A DNA stretch of 64,000 bases, from the NCBI GenBank assembly GCA_963665015.2, contig CAXXSY010000004.1, forward strand, positions 1,736,001 to 1,800,000, read 5' to 3'. This document shows positions 1 to 7,961 of the stretch, piece by piece. A program made the translations under genes and the position numbers. This DNA comes from G963662655 sp963665015. Lineage in GTDB: Bacteria; Cloacimonadota; Cloacimonadia; Cloacimonadales; JAIOQZ01. Every line of letters starts with the position of its first letter. The stretch's first letter is position 1. The notes below the pieces were generated by a model. It was given only the letters and a program-made list of their open reading frames with translations. It did not search any database and was not told the DNA's origin.

Positions 1-2286
1 GAACGGCTTCGCGTCGAGTCCGTTGACCATGCTGAGGTAGATCGTCGGGTCCGCGGTGCCGTCGTAGTGGCCGTCGGGCGTGTAGGCGAGCCATTGGGTA
101 CCGTTCTTCACGTAGATCAACGACGCCAGGTGTTCGCCGCTCGTGGAATCGAACAGGAAGAACTCGCCTGAAAGCCCTTCCGTAACAATCCGGCTGCCGT
201 TGCGGTTGAAGTGGGGATGGATATGGAAATTTCCAAACCATGCACTGGATATTTGTGTTGAATAGTCGCAAGATGTTATTTGGTCGTAATGCAGTGAACC
301 CACAAAGGACAACGATTCGCCCTGATAGATTTTTGTGTATCCAATAATATTATCGAAATCTCGGCTGAATGCGTGGTCTGTGCGCATACCTATATTGTGG
401 CAAATATCAGGGTTTTCTCGATTTAGGACATAGTAGTAAATATCGGGTTCCAGCATGTCTTCAACAGCCGTGCCAAAAACCAAATTGCCATTGTGGTAAT
501 AGTTTACCGGGTAAATTCCAGTAATCTGAACACCCAGGTATCTGGTTCTTCTCGACTCGATTATATCCAGCGAAGGAATATCCCACATACGGTAATATGT
601 CGAATGATCTTTCCTGCTTGCAAGATATGCCAGAAGACGGTTCTTGTCGATGAAACCAAGGCTAATACATTCCTGTTTGATCACAATCGGTTCGGCTGCA
701 AGATGATACAGGTCGAAGATAAAGACCTGTTCCTTTCCGATGACAGCGATCCACCGTTCATTCGTACTGACTGTATATCGATACTTCCATCTGTGATCTC
801 TTTCGAAATTGCAGTGAGTGAGGCTATCGGTCTCAATATTAACGACCGTTATCTCGTTGTAATTCCCGAATACGATATACTTCTCGAGAATCTGAGGGGG
901 GAAGTATTGATCGGAAATCATCTCTCCGCTCCAAACCTCTTCCAGCCGTTGCCCATCCGCGATCCGGTATAGCGTTCCTCTTTCTTTCATCGGATCGCTG
1001 AACAGCAGTCGGTTTTCCTTCTGATTGAACAAGGCAAAATCGTTCGGGATATCCCTGGCGATCACGTTATGGTCGTGAAAATCCGCGAGTATGTTAGAGC
1101 CCGTACCACCGAACACGATATATCTGGCGAATGGAGAGACATCGAAAGAAGATTGAGATTGGTCGGGAATGATATTCGGGATCGATATTTCAGATATTGA
1201 GTTGCCATTGAAGGTGTAACGGAAAACACGATAATCAACTGTCCAGAAAACGATTTCGTTGTCGCTACTCGATGGGCAGACACCAGTGATTGGCGGAATC
1301 GAGTCGCATATCATCTTGGTGAAACCACTTTCTCTGTCGAGAATTATAAATGGGGGTAAGTGCATGTTTTGTCGTCTCTCGTAACTCGACGGCGCGAGGA
1401 ACAAGCTCCGGTCGTTATTGAATGACATTGCAAGTTTCGTGCGCATCCATGGGATGTGTAAAAGCAGTTCCAGGTCGTCGGTTTCCAAGTTTCTCAATTC
1501 CGCGATATTCTCCTTTTCCTCGATGTATATCCTGGAATTGATCATCCAACGATAGCTCGGTCCATTTCGCACGTGATTCTGAATCGGTATTGCAACCGGT
1601 GTGAACGAGTGTTTCCGGTAATCCCAGAATCGGGTGTCATTGCCGTATTGTAACGGTATCAATCCACTGGTGATTTGGTGGTAGGGATATCGCCAGATTC
1701 GATGAATTTCCTGATCGAGACGATCCTGAGAAACTTCCTGACTCGCAATGGTAATTGTGTGAATCGTGCTGTCTCTCATCATGAGGACATATTCCAGATC
1801 GGGTGTTATAATACAATCGCTTTTCCTCCATTTCCAGTTGAAATACGGTGGGATGACAATATTTTCCATGGAATTCCAGCTATTCTCCAATTTCTTCATG
1901 AAATATACGAAATAAATTTCATTGTCCACCGGATAAAAGGCTTTGATGCTTGGATATACGATTTCTCCGTTTTCGATATTGATACGCGCGAAGTTCGGTT
2001 CAACAGAATCCCCACCTAAAATAATATACTTCGAATCGGAGGAGAATTGGATGTTGCTGAGCGGTTTCCTGCCATATTTCCTGCAGAAGAAATACCGTAC
2101 CATGTGTTTGAAATCGCTTGTCCAGAGCTGTACGTTCTCGCCATCCGATATCGCAACAAGCTTTCCGTCCGGGCTGAACGCGAGCATATGGAACGGTATG
2201 GCGCGGTTGGGCGAGACGATCCATTCGGACGCGATAAGCGGTATAATCAGGGAGAACAGCAACAAGGATAATACAAAAGTCTTCAT
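1..2286 (-). CDS. Secreted WD40/beta-propeller-like protein, C-terminus cut off by window edge
   Basis: Reading the minus strand from the ATG at 2286 gives 762 codons with no stop down to base 1, so the gene continues beyond the window. It begins with a clear signal peptide (MKTFVLSLLLFSLIIPLIAS). It then has propeller-like blades such as MLAFSPDGKLVAISDGENV, QFSSDSKYIILGG and SPFARYIVFGG. Near the visible end it reads WLAYTPDGHYDGT, a motif that in WD40-caspase proteins often sits at the junction between the propeller and a C-terminal peptidase-like domain. That downstream domain cannot be seen, so the caspase link is only an inference. The protein is probably periplasmic or surface exposed. 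Small open frames on the other strand here are shadows. Confidence 0.8.
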   Translation of the reverse strand, partial: MKTFVLSLLLFSLIIPLIASEWIVSPNRAIPFHMLAFSPDGKLVAISDGENVQLWTSDFKHMVRYFFCRKYGRKPLSNIQFSSDSKYIILGGDSVEPNFARINIENGEIVYPSIKAFYPVDNEIYFVYFMKKLENSWNSMENIVIPPYFNWKWRKSDCIITPDLEYVLMMRDSTIHTITIASQEVSQDRLDQEIHRIWRYPYHQITSGLIPLQYGNDTRFWDYRKHSFTPVAIPIQNHVRNGPSYRWMINSRIYIEEKENIAELRNLETDDLELLLHIPWMRTKLAMSFNNDRSLFLAPSSYERRQNMHLPPFIILDRESGFTKMICDSIPPITGVCPSSSDNEIVFWTVDYRVFRYTFNGNSISEISIPNIIPDQSQSSFDVSPFARYIVFGGTGSNILADFHDHNVIARDIPNDFALFNQKENRLLFSDPMKERGTLYRIADGQRLEEVWSGEMISDQYFPPQILEKYIVFGNYNEITVVNIETDSLTHCNFERDHRWKYRYTVSTNERWIAVIGKEQVFIFDLYHLAAEPIVIKQECISLGFIDKNRLLAYLASRKDHSTYYRMWDIPSLDIIESRRTRYLGVQITGIYPVNYYHNGNLVFGTAVEDMLEPDIYYYVLNRENPDICHNIGMRTDHAFSRDFDNIIGYTKIYQGESLSFVGSLHYDQITSCDYSTQISSAWFGNFHIHPHFNRNGSRIVTEGLSGEFFLFDSTSGEHLASLIYVKNGTQWLAYTPDGHYDGTADPTIYLSMVNGLDAKPF

Positions 2287-2408
2287 GGCATACACTCCGG
2301 TGGGAAAGGATAGGAGATTAATTACCTCGTGGTGAAGCCTGTCAAGCGAAATGAATGGCGCGGGTATTATCGCCTTCAGGAAAGAAAATCATCCCGATCA
2401 ATACGATG

Positions 2409-2891
2409 CTATGAACTATTTTCCACGAGTTCAGTCAGGGTTGATAGCACCTTTTCGGCGTGTCCTTTGGCGCGAACCTTGTCCCATACCTGGCGGACAA
2501 CGCCTTCGGGATCGATGAGGAAGGTCGAGCGCACCACGCCCATGTATTCACGACCGTAGTTCTTCTTCAACCGCCATGCTCCGTAGGCTTGCAGTGCTGT
2601 TTTATCCGGGTCGCTGAGGAGATTGAGGTTCAGCTCCTGCTTCGCGATGAATTTCTGGTGACTGGAGATCGAGTCCGGACTGACGCCTATGACGACCGCG
2701 TTTTTCTTGGCGAATTGCTCCACAAGGCATGTGAAATCCTTGGCTTCCAGCGTGCAGCCGGAGGTGTTGTCCTTCGGATAGAAGTACAGAACGACCCATT
2801 TTTCCCGGAAATCACGGAGCGACACGGCTCTGCCGTCCTGATTCGATAAGGTGAAATCGGGTGCTTGCTGTCCTTTTTCGGGTATCGACAT
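2409..2891 (-). CDS. bcp: Peroxiredoxin, Bcp/PrxQ family
   Basis: This 160-residue thiol peroxidase should reduce hydrogen peroxide and organic peroxides in the cytoplasm. The start at 2891 (MSIPEKG) is preceded by AAGGAG, and an in-frame extension up to 3038 lacks such a site. The sequence has the family opening APDFTL and the peroxidatic Cys in YPKDNTSGCTLEAKDF. Most PrxQ proteins have a resolving Cys five residues later (ACDF); here that position is Lys (AKDF), and another Cys follows three residues on (DFTC). It may therefore work as a 1-Cys enzyme or with a shifted resolving Cys. It is divergent from the secreted-protein gene at 3017. Confidence 0.93.
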   Translation of the reverse strand: MSIPEKGQQAPDFTLSNQDGRAVSLRDFREKWVVLYFYPKDNTSGCTLEAKDFTCLVEQFAKKNAVVIGVSPDSISSHQKFIAKQELNLNLLSDPDKTALQAYGAWRLKKNYGREYMGVVRSTFLIDPEGVVRQVWDKVRAKGHAEKVLSTLTELVENSS

Positions 2892-2955
2892 GATTGGCTC
2901 CTTGCTTTTCCAAGATGATAATCCGCGAACAATCGCTGGCAAGAATTTTATGATA

Positions 2956-2982
2956 TTGACAACACGCGCGCCCCGATACGAT
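2956..2982 (+). promoter_or_regulatory. Possible sigma70-type promoter for the gene at 3017
   Basis: TTGACA at 2956-2961 is followed by TACGAT at 2977-2982 with a short 15-base spacer. The -35 hexamer lies 61 bases before the chosen start codon. TTGACA-like hexamers lie at about this distance ahead of several other genes in the window. The -10 assignment is weak. Confidence 0.35.
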
Positions 2983-3016
2983 TTTCGAATCTGATTCAAA
3001 ATTGTTTGGAGGATTC

Positions 3017-3568
3017 TTGAAGAGAGCACTATTTGCATTGATTCTGATTCTTACGATGGTATCCTTGTGCGCTGAGGAAGCCGAGTATCAGGTGGGTGAC
3101 AACCTGGAGCAGGCGGAGGGATGTGATTTCCGGTTGTCGAGATGGGGTGACGCGAGGCAGAAGGTCATCGATTCGGAGATCGGTTTTCTTGCCGAATGGG
3201 ATGACGAAGACGTGTATTTAACCGGGATGGCGTTCGATCTGACTGTGCTGGTCGTCTGCCAGTTCGAGGACGACAAGCTGTATCAGGGCGATTTCATCGT
3301 GATCGAGGAATATAACGAGCCGCAGCAATTCGTCGATGCGTTCAAACAGATTGTGGAGAAGCTGAATCAGCGGTATGGCGAGCCGGCTATCAGCGACGTG
3401 CTCGCCGGTGAAGAGCGCTATAAGCAGGATGAGAACTGGGTCGAGGGGCTTCGGGCGCAGGACCTCGTTGTGATGCATTACTGGGAGACGGAGCGGACGC
3501 TGATCGGCTGTAGTATGAAAAGTGACGACGAAGCGATCTATGTAGTCGTGGAGTACGCGAAGCAGTAA
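3017..3568 (+). CDS. Small secreted protein of unknown function
   Basis: The product is about 183 residues. I place the start at TTG 3017, four bases after GGAGG (3008-3012), which gives a compact signal peptide (MKRALFALILILTMVSLCAE). An upstream TTG at 3002 is possible but has no ribosome-binding site. The mature part contains FRLSRWGDARQKVIDSE and a helix of the type QFVDAFKQIVEKLNQRYGEP. The pattern resembles small exported proteins that open with RWGMSkeeV-like motifs, but I do not recognise a named family. A terminator hairpin at 3581 separates it from the convergent gene at 3641. Confidence 0.8.
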   Translation: MKRALFALILILTMVSLCAEEAEYQVGDNLEQAEGCDFRLSRWGDARQKVIDSEIGFLAEWDDEDVYLTGMAFDLTVLVVCQFEDDKLYQGDFIVIEEYNEPQQFVDAFKQIVEKLNQRYGEPAISDVLAGEERYKQDENWVEGLRAQDLVVMHYWETERTLIGCSMKSDDEAIYVVVEYAKQ

Positions 3569-3580
3569 TCAACAACGAAG

Positions 3581-3617
3581 AAACCTCCCCCGGTGACGAA
3601 GGAGGTCTTTGGTTTTC
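3581..3617. terminator. Hairpin terminator between convergent genes
   Basis: AAACCTCC (3581-3588) pairs with GGAGGTCTTT (3601-3610) around a 12-base loop. The stem has flanking A and T runs, so it could serve both the gene ending at 3568 and the minus-strand gene ending at 3641. Confidence 0.7.
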
Positions 3618-3640
3618 CGCAACGATTGTCGTATAAATTC

Positions 3641-4126
3641 TCAATGTCGTCCGGGAGGCGATCCGTCACCTCTTCCGCGTCTCGTTTCCGATCTCTGTTT
3701 CATCCAAACGGGACGACCTTCGTTGTCGAGCAGATCGTAACCCTTGTCTTCATACGTCATGCCGACGGCCATCAGGTGATCGGACGGTCCGCGTTGTATG
3801 GCATTGAAACAGATCGAGTTGCCGGTCTCAAGATTCAGTTTTTTCGAAGTCCAGTACGACGTAGTTCCGATATCGATGCGTTCACCGGAGTAGAGCTCCA
3901 CGAACAGGTGCTCTTCGGGCTGGAATTGTCCACCGCGCCTGTTTCCGGGCTGTTCGGGTGTCTCGGTGACGACGCCCTGAATGACGCCTACTTTCTCGGT
4001 GGTTTCCATATCTTTCAGCGACATTCCTCTCCGGTCTCTTCCCCTCTCGAAATCGGAAGGCTGTGCGAGCAGCGCGAGGCTCGATAGCATCAGCAGCCCC
4101 GTTAATATTATGACGAATCGTGTCAT
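3641..4126 (-). CDS. Small exported protein, unknown function
   Basis: This gene encodes 161 residues starting at ATG 4126, with AGGAGGAGAT directly upstream. Residues 1-24 form a signal peptide (MTRFVIILTGLLMLSSLALL). The mature part is rich in Arg, Gly and Asp at both ends (FERGRDRRGM near the start, RRGRGDGSPPGRH at the end). The middle has a beta-rich stretch (GVIQGVVTE, HLFVELYSGERIDIGTTSYW, MAVGMTYEDKGYDLL) that resembles a small OB-like or barrel fold. No catalytic motif is evident and I cannot name a family. It is convergent with 3017 and divergent from the hydrolase at 4246. Confidence 0.75.
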   Translation of the reverse strand: MTRFVIILTGLLMLSSLALLAQPSDFERGRDRRGMSLKDMETTEKVGVIQGVVTETPEQPGNRRGGQFQPEEHLFVELYSGERIDIGTTSYWTSKKLNLETGNSICFNAIQRGPSDHLMAVGMTYEDKGYDLLDNEGRPVWMKQRSETRRGRGDGSPPGRH

Positions 4127-4245
4127 AATCTCCTCCTGTATCATTTAGCTATCAAGACAGCCAGCCCATGAAAACCCTGCGGAATCTTTCGGCATTGACA
4201 AGTCACCGTGCCGCGATATGCTTGTGTTGTCCCGGAGGAATTATT

Positions 4246-5154
4246 ATGCGAATAACGACGTTGACAGTATTGCTGACGGTTGCGGCGAGCCTCTTTTCGC
4301 TACTTCCCTCAAGAGAATATCGGAGGCATCCGGACGATTTCGGACTAATCCACAAATCGCTCGATGTTGTGACGTCCGATAGCCTGCGCATTGCCGCGTG
4401 GTTCTTCCCCGCGCAGCAGATGCCGACCCGGGAGACGATGATCAAGGCCCGTAACGATGGCGTGCTGCCGGAGTATCGGGCTGCGGATTTGCCCCAACCG
4501 ACGATCATCGTGGCCAACGGCGACGCGGGTAATATGGGCGATCAGATCAACTTCGTGGTCGGGTTCTGCCCGTTGGGGTACAACGTGGTTCTGTTCGACT
4601 GGCGTGGATTCGGTGCCAGCGATGCCTGGGACACCGATCGCGACCGGCTCTCCTATCGTGAGTACATCGACGACTATCTCGCGGTGTTGGGCGCGGTGTT
4701 CGCGCAAGAGGAGGTCGATTCCGCGCGTGTGGCGCTGTACGGCGGATCGACGGGCGCGTACCTCTCCTTCGCAACCGCGCAATTGGATCGACGGATCGCG
4801 GTGTGCGTCCTGCGCGCACCGATAACGAGCTTCGACGATGTGCTTCCGATCCTCAGGACGAAGAAGCCCGATCGTGATTTGAAGGCGCCGGACCATTATC
4901 CTGAAAAGCTTTTACCGGTCCATGTCGCGCCCGGTTTCGATCGCCCCGTCATGCTGATCGTGGGCGAAAAGGACGAGGTAACGCCTGTCTGGATGAGCGA
5001 GAGAATCTACGAACTACTGCCCGGTAGGAAAGAATTGTGGATTGTGCCGGATGCAGCGCACGGAGGTGAGACAGGCCCGGTTTACAGCGATTTCGGCAGG
5101 TTCGTGAACAAGGTGGATCGGTTTCTGCGGGACATCTTCGACAATTGGCAGTAA
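4246..5154 (+). CDS. Alpha/beta hydrolase, exported
   Basis: The 302-residue product starts at ATG 4246, seven bases after GGAGGA (4234-4239); an earlier in-frame start at 4168 lacks this site. An N-terminal hydrophobic segment (MRITTLTVLLTVAASLFSLL) suggests export or a membrane anchor. The fold is shown by FDWRGFGASD (after strand beta4), the nucleophile elbow YGGSTGAYLS with Ser in GxSxG, the acid in VGEKDEVTP and His in PDAAHGG. It resembles the family of serine hydrolases that includes BEM46/YqkD-type proteins. The substrate is unknown; carboxylesterase or peptidase activity are both possible. Confidence 0.85.
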   Translation: MRITTLTVLLTVAASLFSLLPSREYRRHPDDFGLIHKSLDVVTSDSLRIAAWFFPAQQMPTRETMIKARNDGVLPEYRAADLPQPTIIVANGDAGNMGDQINFVVGFCPLGYNVVLFDWRGFGASDAWDTDRDRLSYREYIDDYLAVLGAVFAQEEVDSARVALYGGSTGAYLSFATAQLDRRIAVCVLRAPITSFDDVLPILRTKKPDRDLKAPDHYPEKLLPVHVAPGFDRPVMLIVGEKDEVTPVWMSERIYELLPGRKELWIVPDAAHGGETGPVYSDFGRFVNKVDRFLRDIFDNWQ

Positions 5155-5192
5155 TGATTCAACGTAAGTCATGTCGTTTTGGATTGTTCATC

Positions 5193-5299
5193 CGCACGCA
5201 TCTTCGCCCGATCTCCCACGATAACGTAGATATATCGCACCTTCGAGCTACCGGACACGAGAATAAAGGTGCGAAACACTACGCTATCGTGGGAGATCG
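5193..5299. repeat. Long imperfect inverted repeat (hairpin) between hydrolase and thiD
   Basis: CGATCTCCCACGATA at 5209-5223 is the exact reverse complement of 5285-5299. An inner pair, TCGCACCTT (5235-5243) and AAGGTGCGA (5266-5274), extends the structure to about 91 bases. The preceding CACGCATCTTCGCCCGATC (from 5194) recurs at about 56506, so this belongs to a dispersed family. It lies after the plus-strand hydrolase and after the end of the thiamin operon, so it could also act as a bidirectional terminator, though no T tract follows. Confidence 0.7.
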
Positions 5300-5318
5300 A
5301 ACAAATCTGCTGTGCGGA

Positions 5319-6056
5319 CTACATGCGATTCAGCATATCGTACTGCTTTTCCAGATAATCTGACGCCATTTTGACCGCTTCCGGAAGATTCATGCCCCGC
5401 GCGAGACAGGCTGCGATCGCCGTGGAAAGCGTGCAGCCTGTTCCGTGGGTATAGTTCCATACGCGTTTGTGCTTGCGGAAATGGTATTCTCGATTCTGGT
5501 CGATCAAGATATCGCGCATATCTTCGTTTTTAAAGTGTCCACCTTTTACCAGCACGCTGCATCCGAATCGCCTGTGCAGTTCGAGCGCGGCTTCCGATGC
5601 CTGATTGTAATTTGCAATCGTTCCTCCGGACAACGTCTCTAATTCGATGCGGTTCGGTGTGATAATGCATGCGATCTCAAGTAGCGGTTGATATAGCTTT
5701 CGGGCGTCGCCTTCGATGAATGCTTTTCCGACCGTCGGGGCGATGACCGGATCGAGTACGATGTTTCTGGCATTGCGCAGCGCGTGCGCGATCACCGGAA
5801 AGGCGTCGTTCGAACAGATTGCGCCGATCTTCACCGCCTTCACCTCGAAGCTGTGGAGCGATCTCTCGATCTGCCTACGAATGATGTCGGCCGAGACGGC
5901 CTCGATGCCGTACAGTCCCGAATAATCCTGCACCGTTACGCCGGTCACCGCGCTCAGCATCCGGCAATCGAATGCGATCGCGGTGCGTAAATCGCGCTGG
6001 ATTCCAGCGCCGCCCGAGCTGTCGCTCGCCGCGATGGACAGGATATACGGGATCAT
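5319..6056 (-). CDS. thiD: Hydroxymethylpyrimidine (phosphate) kinase
   Basis: This is the last gene of the thiamin operon. The 245-residue enzyme phosphorylates HMP and then HMP-P to HMP-PP, the pyrimidine half of thiamin. Family marks are AASDSSGGAGIQRDL at residues 8-22, the anion hole and base region WNYTHGTGCTLSTAIAA near residue 200, and VLVKGGHF. The length fits the kinase alone, with no ThiE or ThiN domain fused to it. The start overlaps the thiC stop by 4 bases (ATGA), so the two genes are translationally coupled. Confidence 0.95.
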   Translation of the reverse strand: MIPYILSIAASDSSGGAGIQRDLRTAIAFDCRMLSAVTGVTVQDYSGLYGIEAVSADIIRRQIERSLHSFEVKAVKIGAICSNDAFPVIAHALRNARNIVLDPVIAPTVGKAFIEGDARKLYQPLLEIACIITPNRIELETLSGGTIANYNQASEAALELHRRFGCSVLVKGGHFKNEDMRDILIDQNREYHFRKHKRVWNYTHGTGCTLSTAIAACLARGMNLPEAVKMASDYLEKQYDMLNRM

Positions 6057-7342
6057 TTCCCGGTCTCTTCCTGCGATTTGCGATCCGTTTTGACGGCGCA
6101 GAGTTCACCGCACATGGAGCAGTGGTCTTCGCCGCCGCTCTCGGAGTTTTCCTTGCGGTCGCGCGCCAGTTCCGGATCGAGCGAGTATTTGTAGATCGTG
6201 GCCCAGTCGAATTCCCGCCGGGCTTTGGACACGATGTGATCTTTCTCGATCGCGCCTTTGACGCCCTTGGCGATGTCGGCGCAGTGCCCGGCGAGTCGTG
6301 CCGCGACCACGCCCTTGCGCACGTCGTCTTCGGTGGGAAGACAGAGGTGCTCGGATGGCGTGACGTAGCAGAGGAAATCGGCTCCCGCAGCCGCCGCGAT
6401 GGCTCCGCCGATGGCGCTGGTGATGTGGTCGTAGCCGGACGCGATATCGGTGGGCAGCGGTCCGAGCACATAGAAGGGCGCGTCGTTGCATATCTTCTTC
6501 TGTATCTGCACGTTGCTGACGATTTCGTTGAGCGGGACGTGCCCCGGTCCCTCGACCATCGCCTGGACACCGCCTTCGCGGGCGCGGTCAACCAGTTCGC
6601 CCAGCACGAGCAGTTCGGCGATCTGGCCGCGGTCGGTGGCGTCAGCCTGTGCGCCCGGTCTGAAACCGTCGCCGAGGCTGAGCGTGACGTCGTGGGCGCG
6701 GCAGATGTCGAGCAGTCTGTCGAATTCTTCGAACAGCGGATTCTCCCGGTCGTGGTAAACCATCCAGCGCTTGAGAAGCGAGCCGCCGCGACTTACCACG
6801 CCCAGCACGCGCGGGTCGTTGTCGAAAAAGGATATCGACCGTCGGGTGATGCCGCAGTGGACGGTGAAGAAATCGACGCCCATCTTCGCTTGCAGTTCGA
6901 TCTCCTCGAAGAGCATGTCGCTGGTCATCTCGAGGATGTCCTTGCCCTGCTGCGCCAGCTTGGCGACGACCGAGTAGATTGGCACGGTGCCGACCATCAC
7001 GCTGGACTCCTCGAGCATGGTTTCGAGCGCGAAATCGAGTCTGCCGGCGGTGGAGAGGTCCATGACGCTGTCAACGCCGTGCTTGATGGCGATGTGCAGC
7101 TTGTCGATTTCTTCTTTAAGATTGCAGTGGTCAGCGGATGTGCCGATGTTGGCGTTGGTCTTGGTCTTGAGTCCTCGTCCGACGCCACGGGCGGGGAAGT
7201 CGTGATGGATGTTCTTGGGGATGACGATGGTGCCGCTTGCGACGCCCTGTCGGATGAAATCGGGATCGAGGTTTTCGACGGTGGCGATATGCCGCATCTC
7301 GTCGGTGACGATTCCCTGTTTTGCGCTTTCTATTTGTGTCAT
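6053..7342 (-). CDS. thiC: Phosphomethylpyrimidine synthase
   Basis: The radical-SAM enzyme converts aminoimidazole ribotide (AIR) to HMP-P. At 429 residues it is of the short ThiC type, without the long N-terminal extension of the E. coli enzyme. Recognisable blocks are GTIVIPKNIHH, NANIGTS, MDLSTAG, FFTVHCGITRRS, MVEGPGHVPLNEI and GPLPTDIASGYDHI. The C-terminal cluster motif CSMCGELCAVK (CX2CX4C) binds the 4Fe-4S cluster. It lies 7 bases downstream of thiE and overlaps thiD. AIR itself comes from purine synthesis outside this window. Confidence 0.97.
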   Translation of the reverse strand: MTQIESAKQGIVTDEMRHIATVENLDPDFIRQGVASGTIVIPKNIHHDFPARGVGRGLKTKTNANIGTSADHCNLKEEIDKLHIAIKHGVDSVMDLSTAGRLDFALETMLEESSVMVGTVPIYSVVAKLAQQGKDILEMTSDMLFEEIELQAKMGVDFFTVHCGITRRSISFFDNDPRVLGVVSRGGSLLKRWMVYHDRENPLFEEFDRLLDICRAHDVTLSLGDGFRPGAQADATDRGQIAELLVLGELVDRAREGGVQAMVEGPGHVPLNEIVSNVQIQKKICNDAPFYVLGPLPTDIASGYDHITSAIGGAIAAAAGADFLCYVTPSEHLCLPTEDDVRKGVVAARLAGHCADIAKGVKGAIEKDHIVSKARREFDWATIYKYSLDPELARDRKENSESGGEDHCSMCGELCAVKTDRKSQEETGK

Positions 7343-7349
7343 TGTTGCC

Positions 7350-7961
7350 TCACTTGTTGTTTGCGATCATACGTTGCAGTTCCAGGATACGGTGCCTCGG
7401 GTCATCGACTTCCATCAGGTGCCGCACCAGCGCGATGTTTTGTGCGCCGGATGCGAGTACGTCGGACAGATTCTCCGGGAAGATACCGCCGATCGCGATA
7501 ACCGGTTTGTCCGAAATCTCAAGCACTTTCCGCAGGTTCTCCGTGCCCACGACGGGATCGGGTATCGCCTTGGTCGGTGTGGGGAAGACGGGTCCGAAGC
7601 CGATGTAGTCGGGATTGCGTTCGAGCGCTTCCTGGACCTGCGTGATGGAGTGGGTCGAGAGTCCTGTGACGCCTCCGAAGATTTTGCGCGCGTCGTCGAT
7701 GTCCATGTCGTCACGGCCGAGGTGCAGTCCGTCGGCGTCGCAGAGCACGGCGATGTCCGGACGGTCGTTGATGACGAACATCGTGTCGGTTCCGCGCGTG
7801 ATCGAGCGTACTTCGCGTGCAATAGAGAGCAGCTTGCGGTCGGATAGACCTTTTTCGCGCAGTTGCAGAATCTTGACGCCGCATTCGACGCAGGTTTCGG
7901 CGAATCTTCGATGCCCCGCTCGAGGCGCGGTCATGATCGCGTATAGTCCAAAGTCGTTCAT
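7350..7961 (-). CDS. thiE: Thiamin-phosphate synthase
   Basis: The 203-residue TIM-barrel enzyme joins HMP-PP and thiazole phosphate to thiamin phosphate. Diagnostic pieces are LQLREKGLSDRKLL (pyrophosphate binding), FVINDRPDIAVLCDADGLHLG, GLSTHS, IGFGPVFPTPTK and the phosphate-binding IAIGGI. Its ATG overlaps the last codons of the thi4 gene by 4 bases, which implies coupled translation in the order thi4-thiE-thiC-thiD. Confidence 0.96.
   Translation of the reverse strand: MNDFGLYAIMTAPRAGHRRFAETCVECGVKILQLREKGLSDRKLLSIAREVRSITRGTDTMFVINDRPDIAVLCDADGLHLGRDDMDIDDARKIFGGVTGLSTHSITQVQEALERNPDYIGFGPVFPTPTKAIPDPVVGTENLRKVLEISDKPVIAIGGIFPENLSDVLASGAQNIALVRHLMEVDDPRHRILELQRMIANNK

Noticed and set aside
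5972..7501. 509-residue plus-strand open frame
   Set aside because: Antisense to thiC and thiE, which are unmistakable; composition is that of a shadow.
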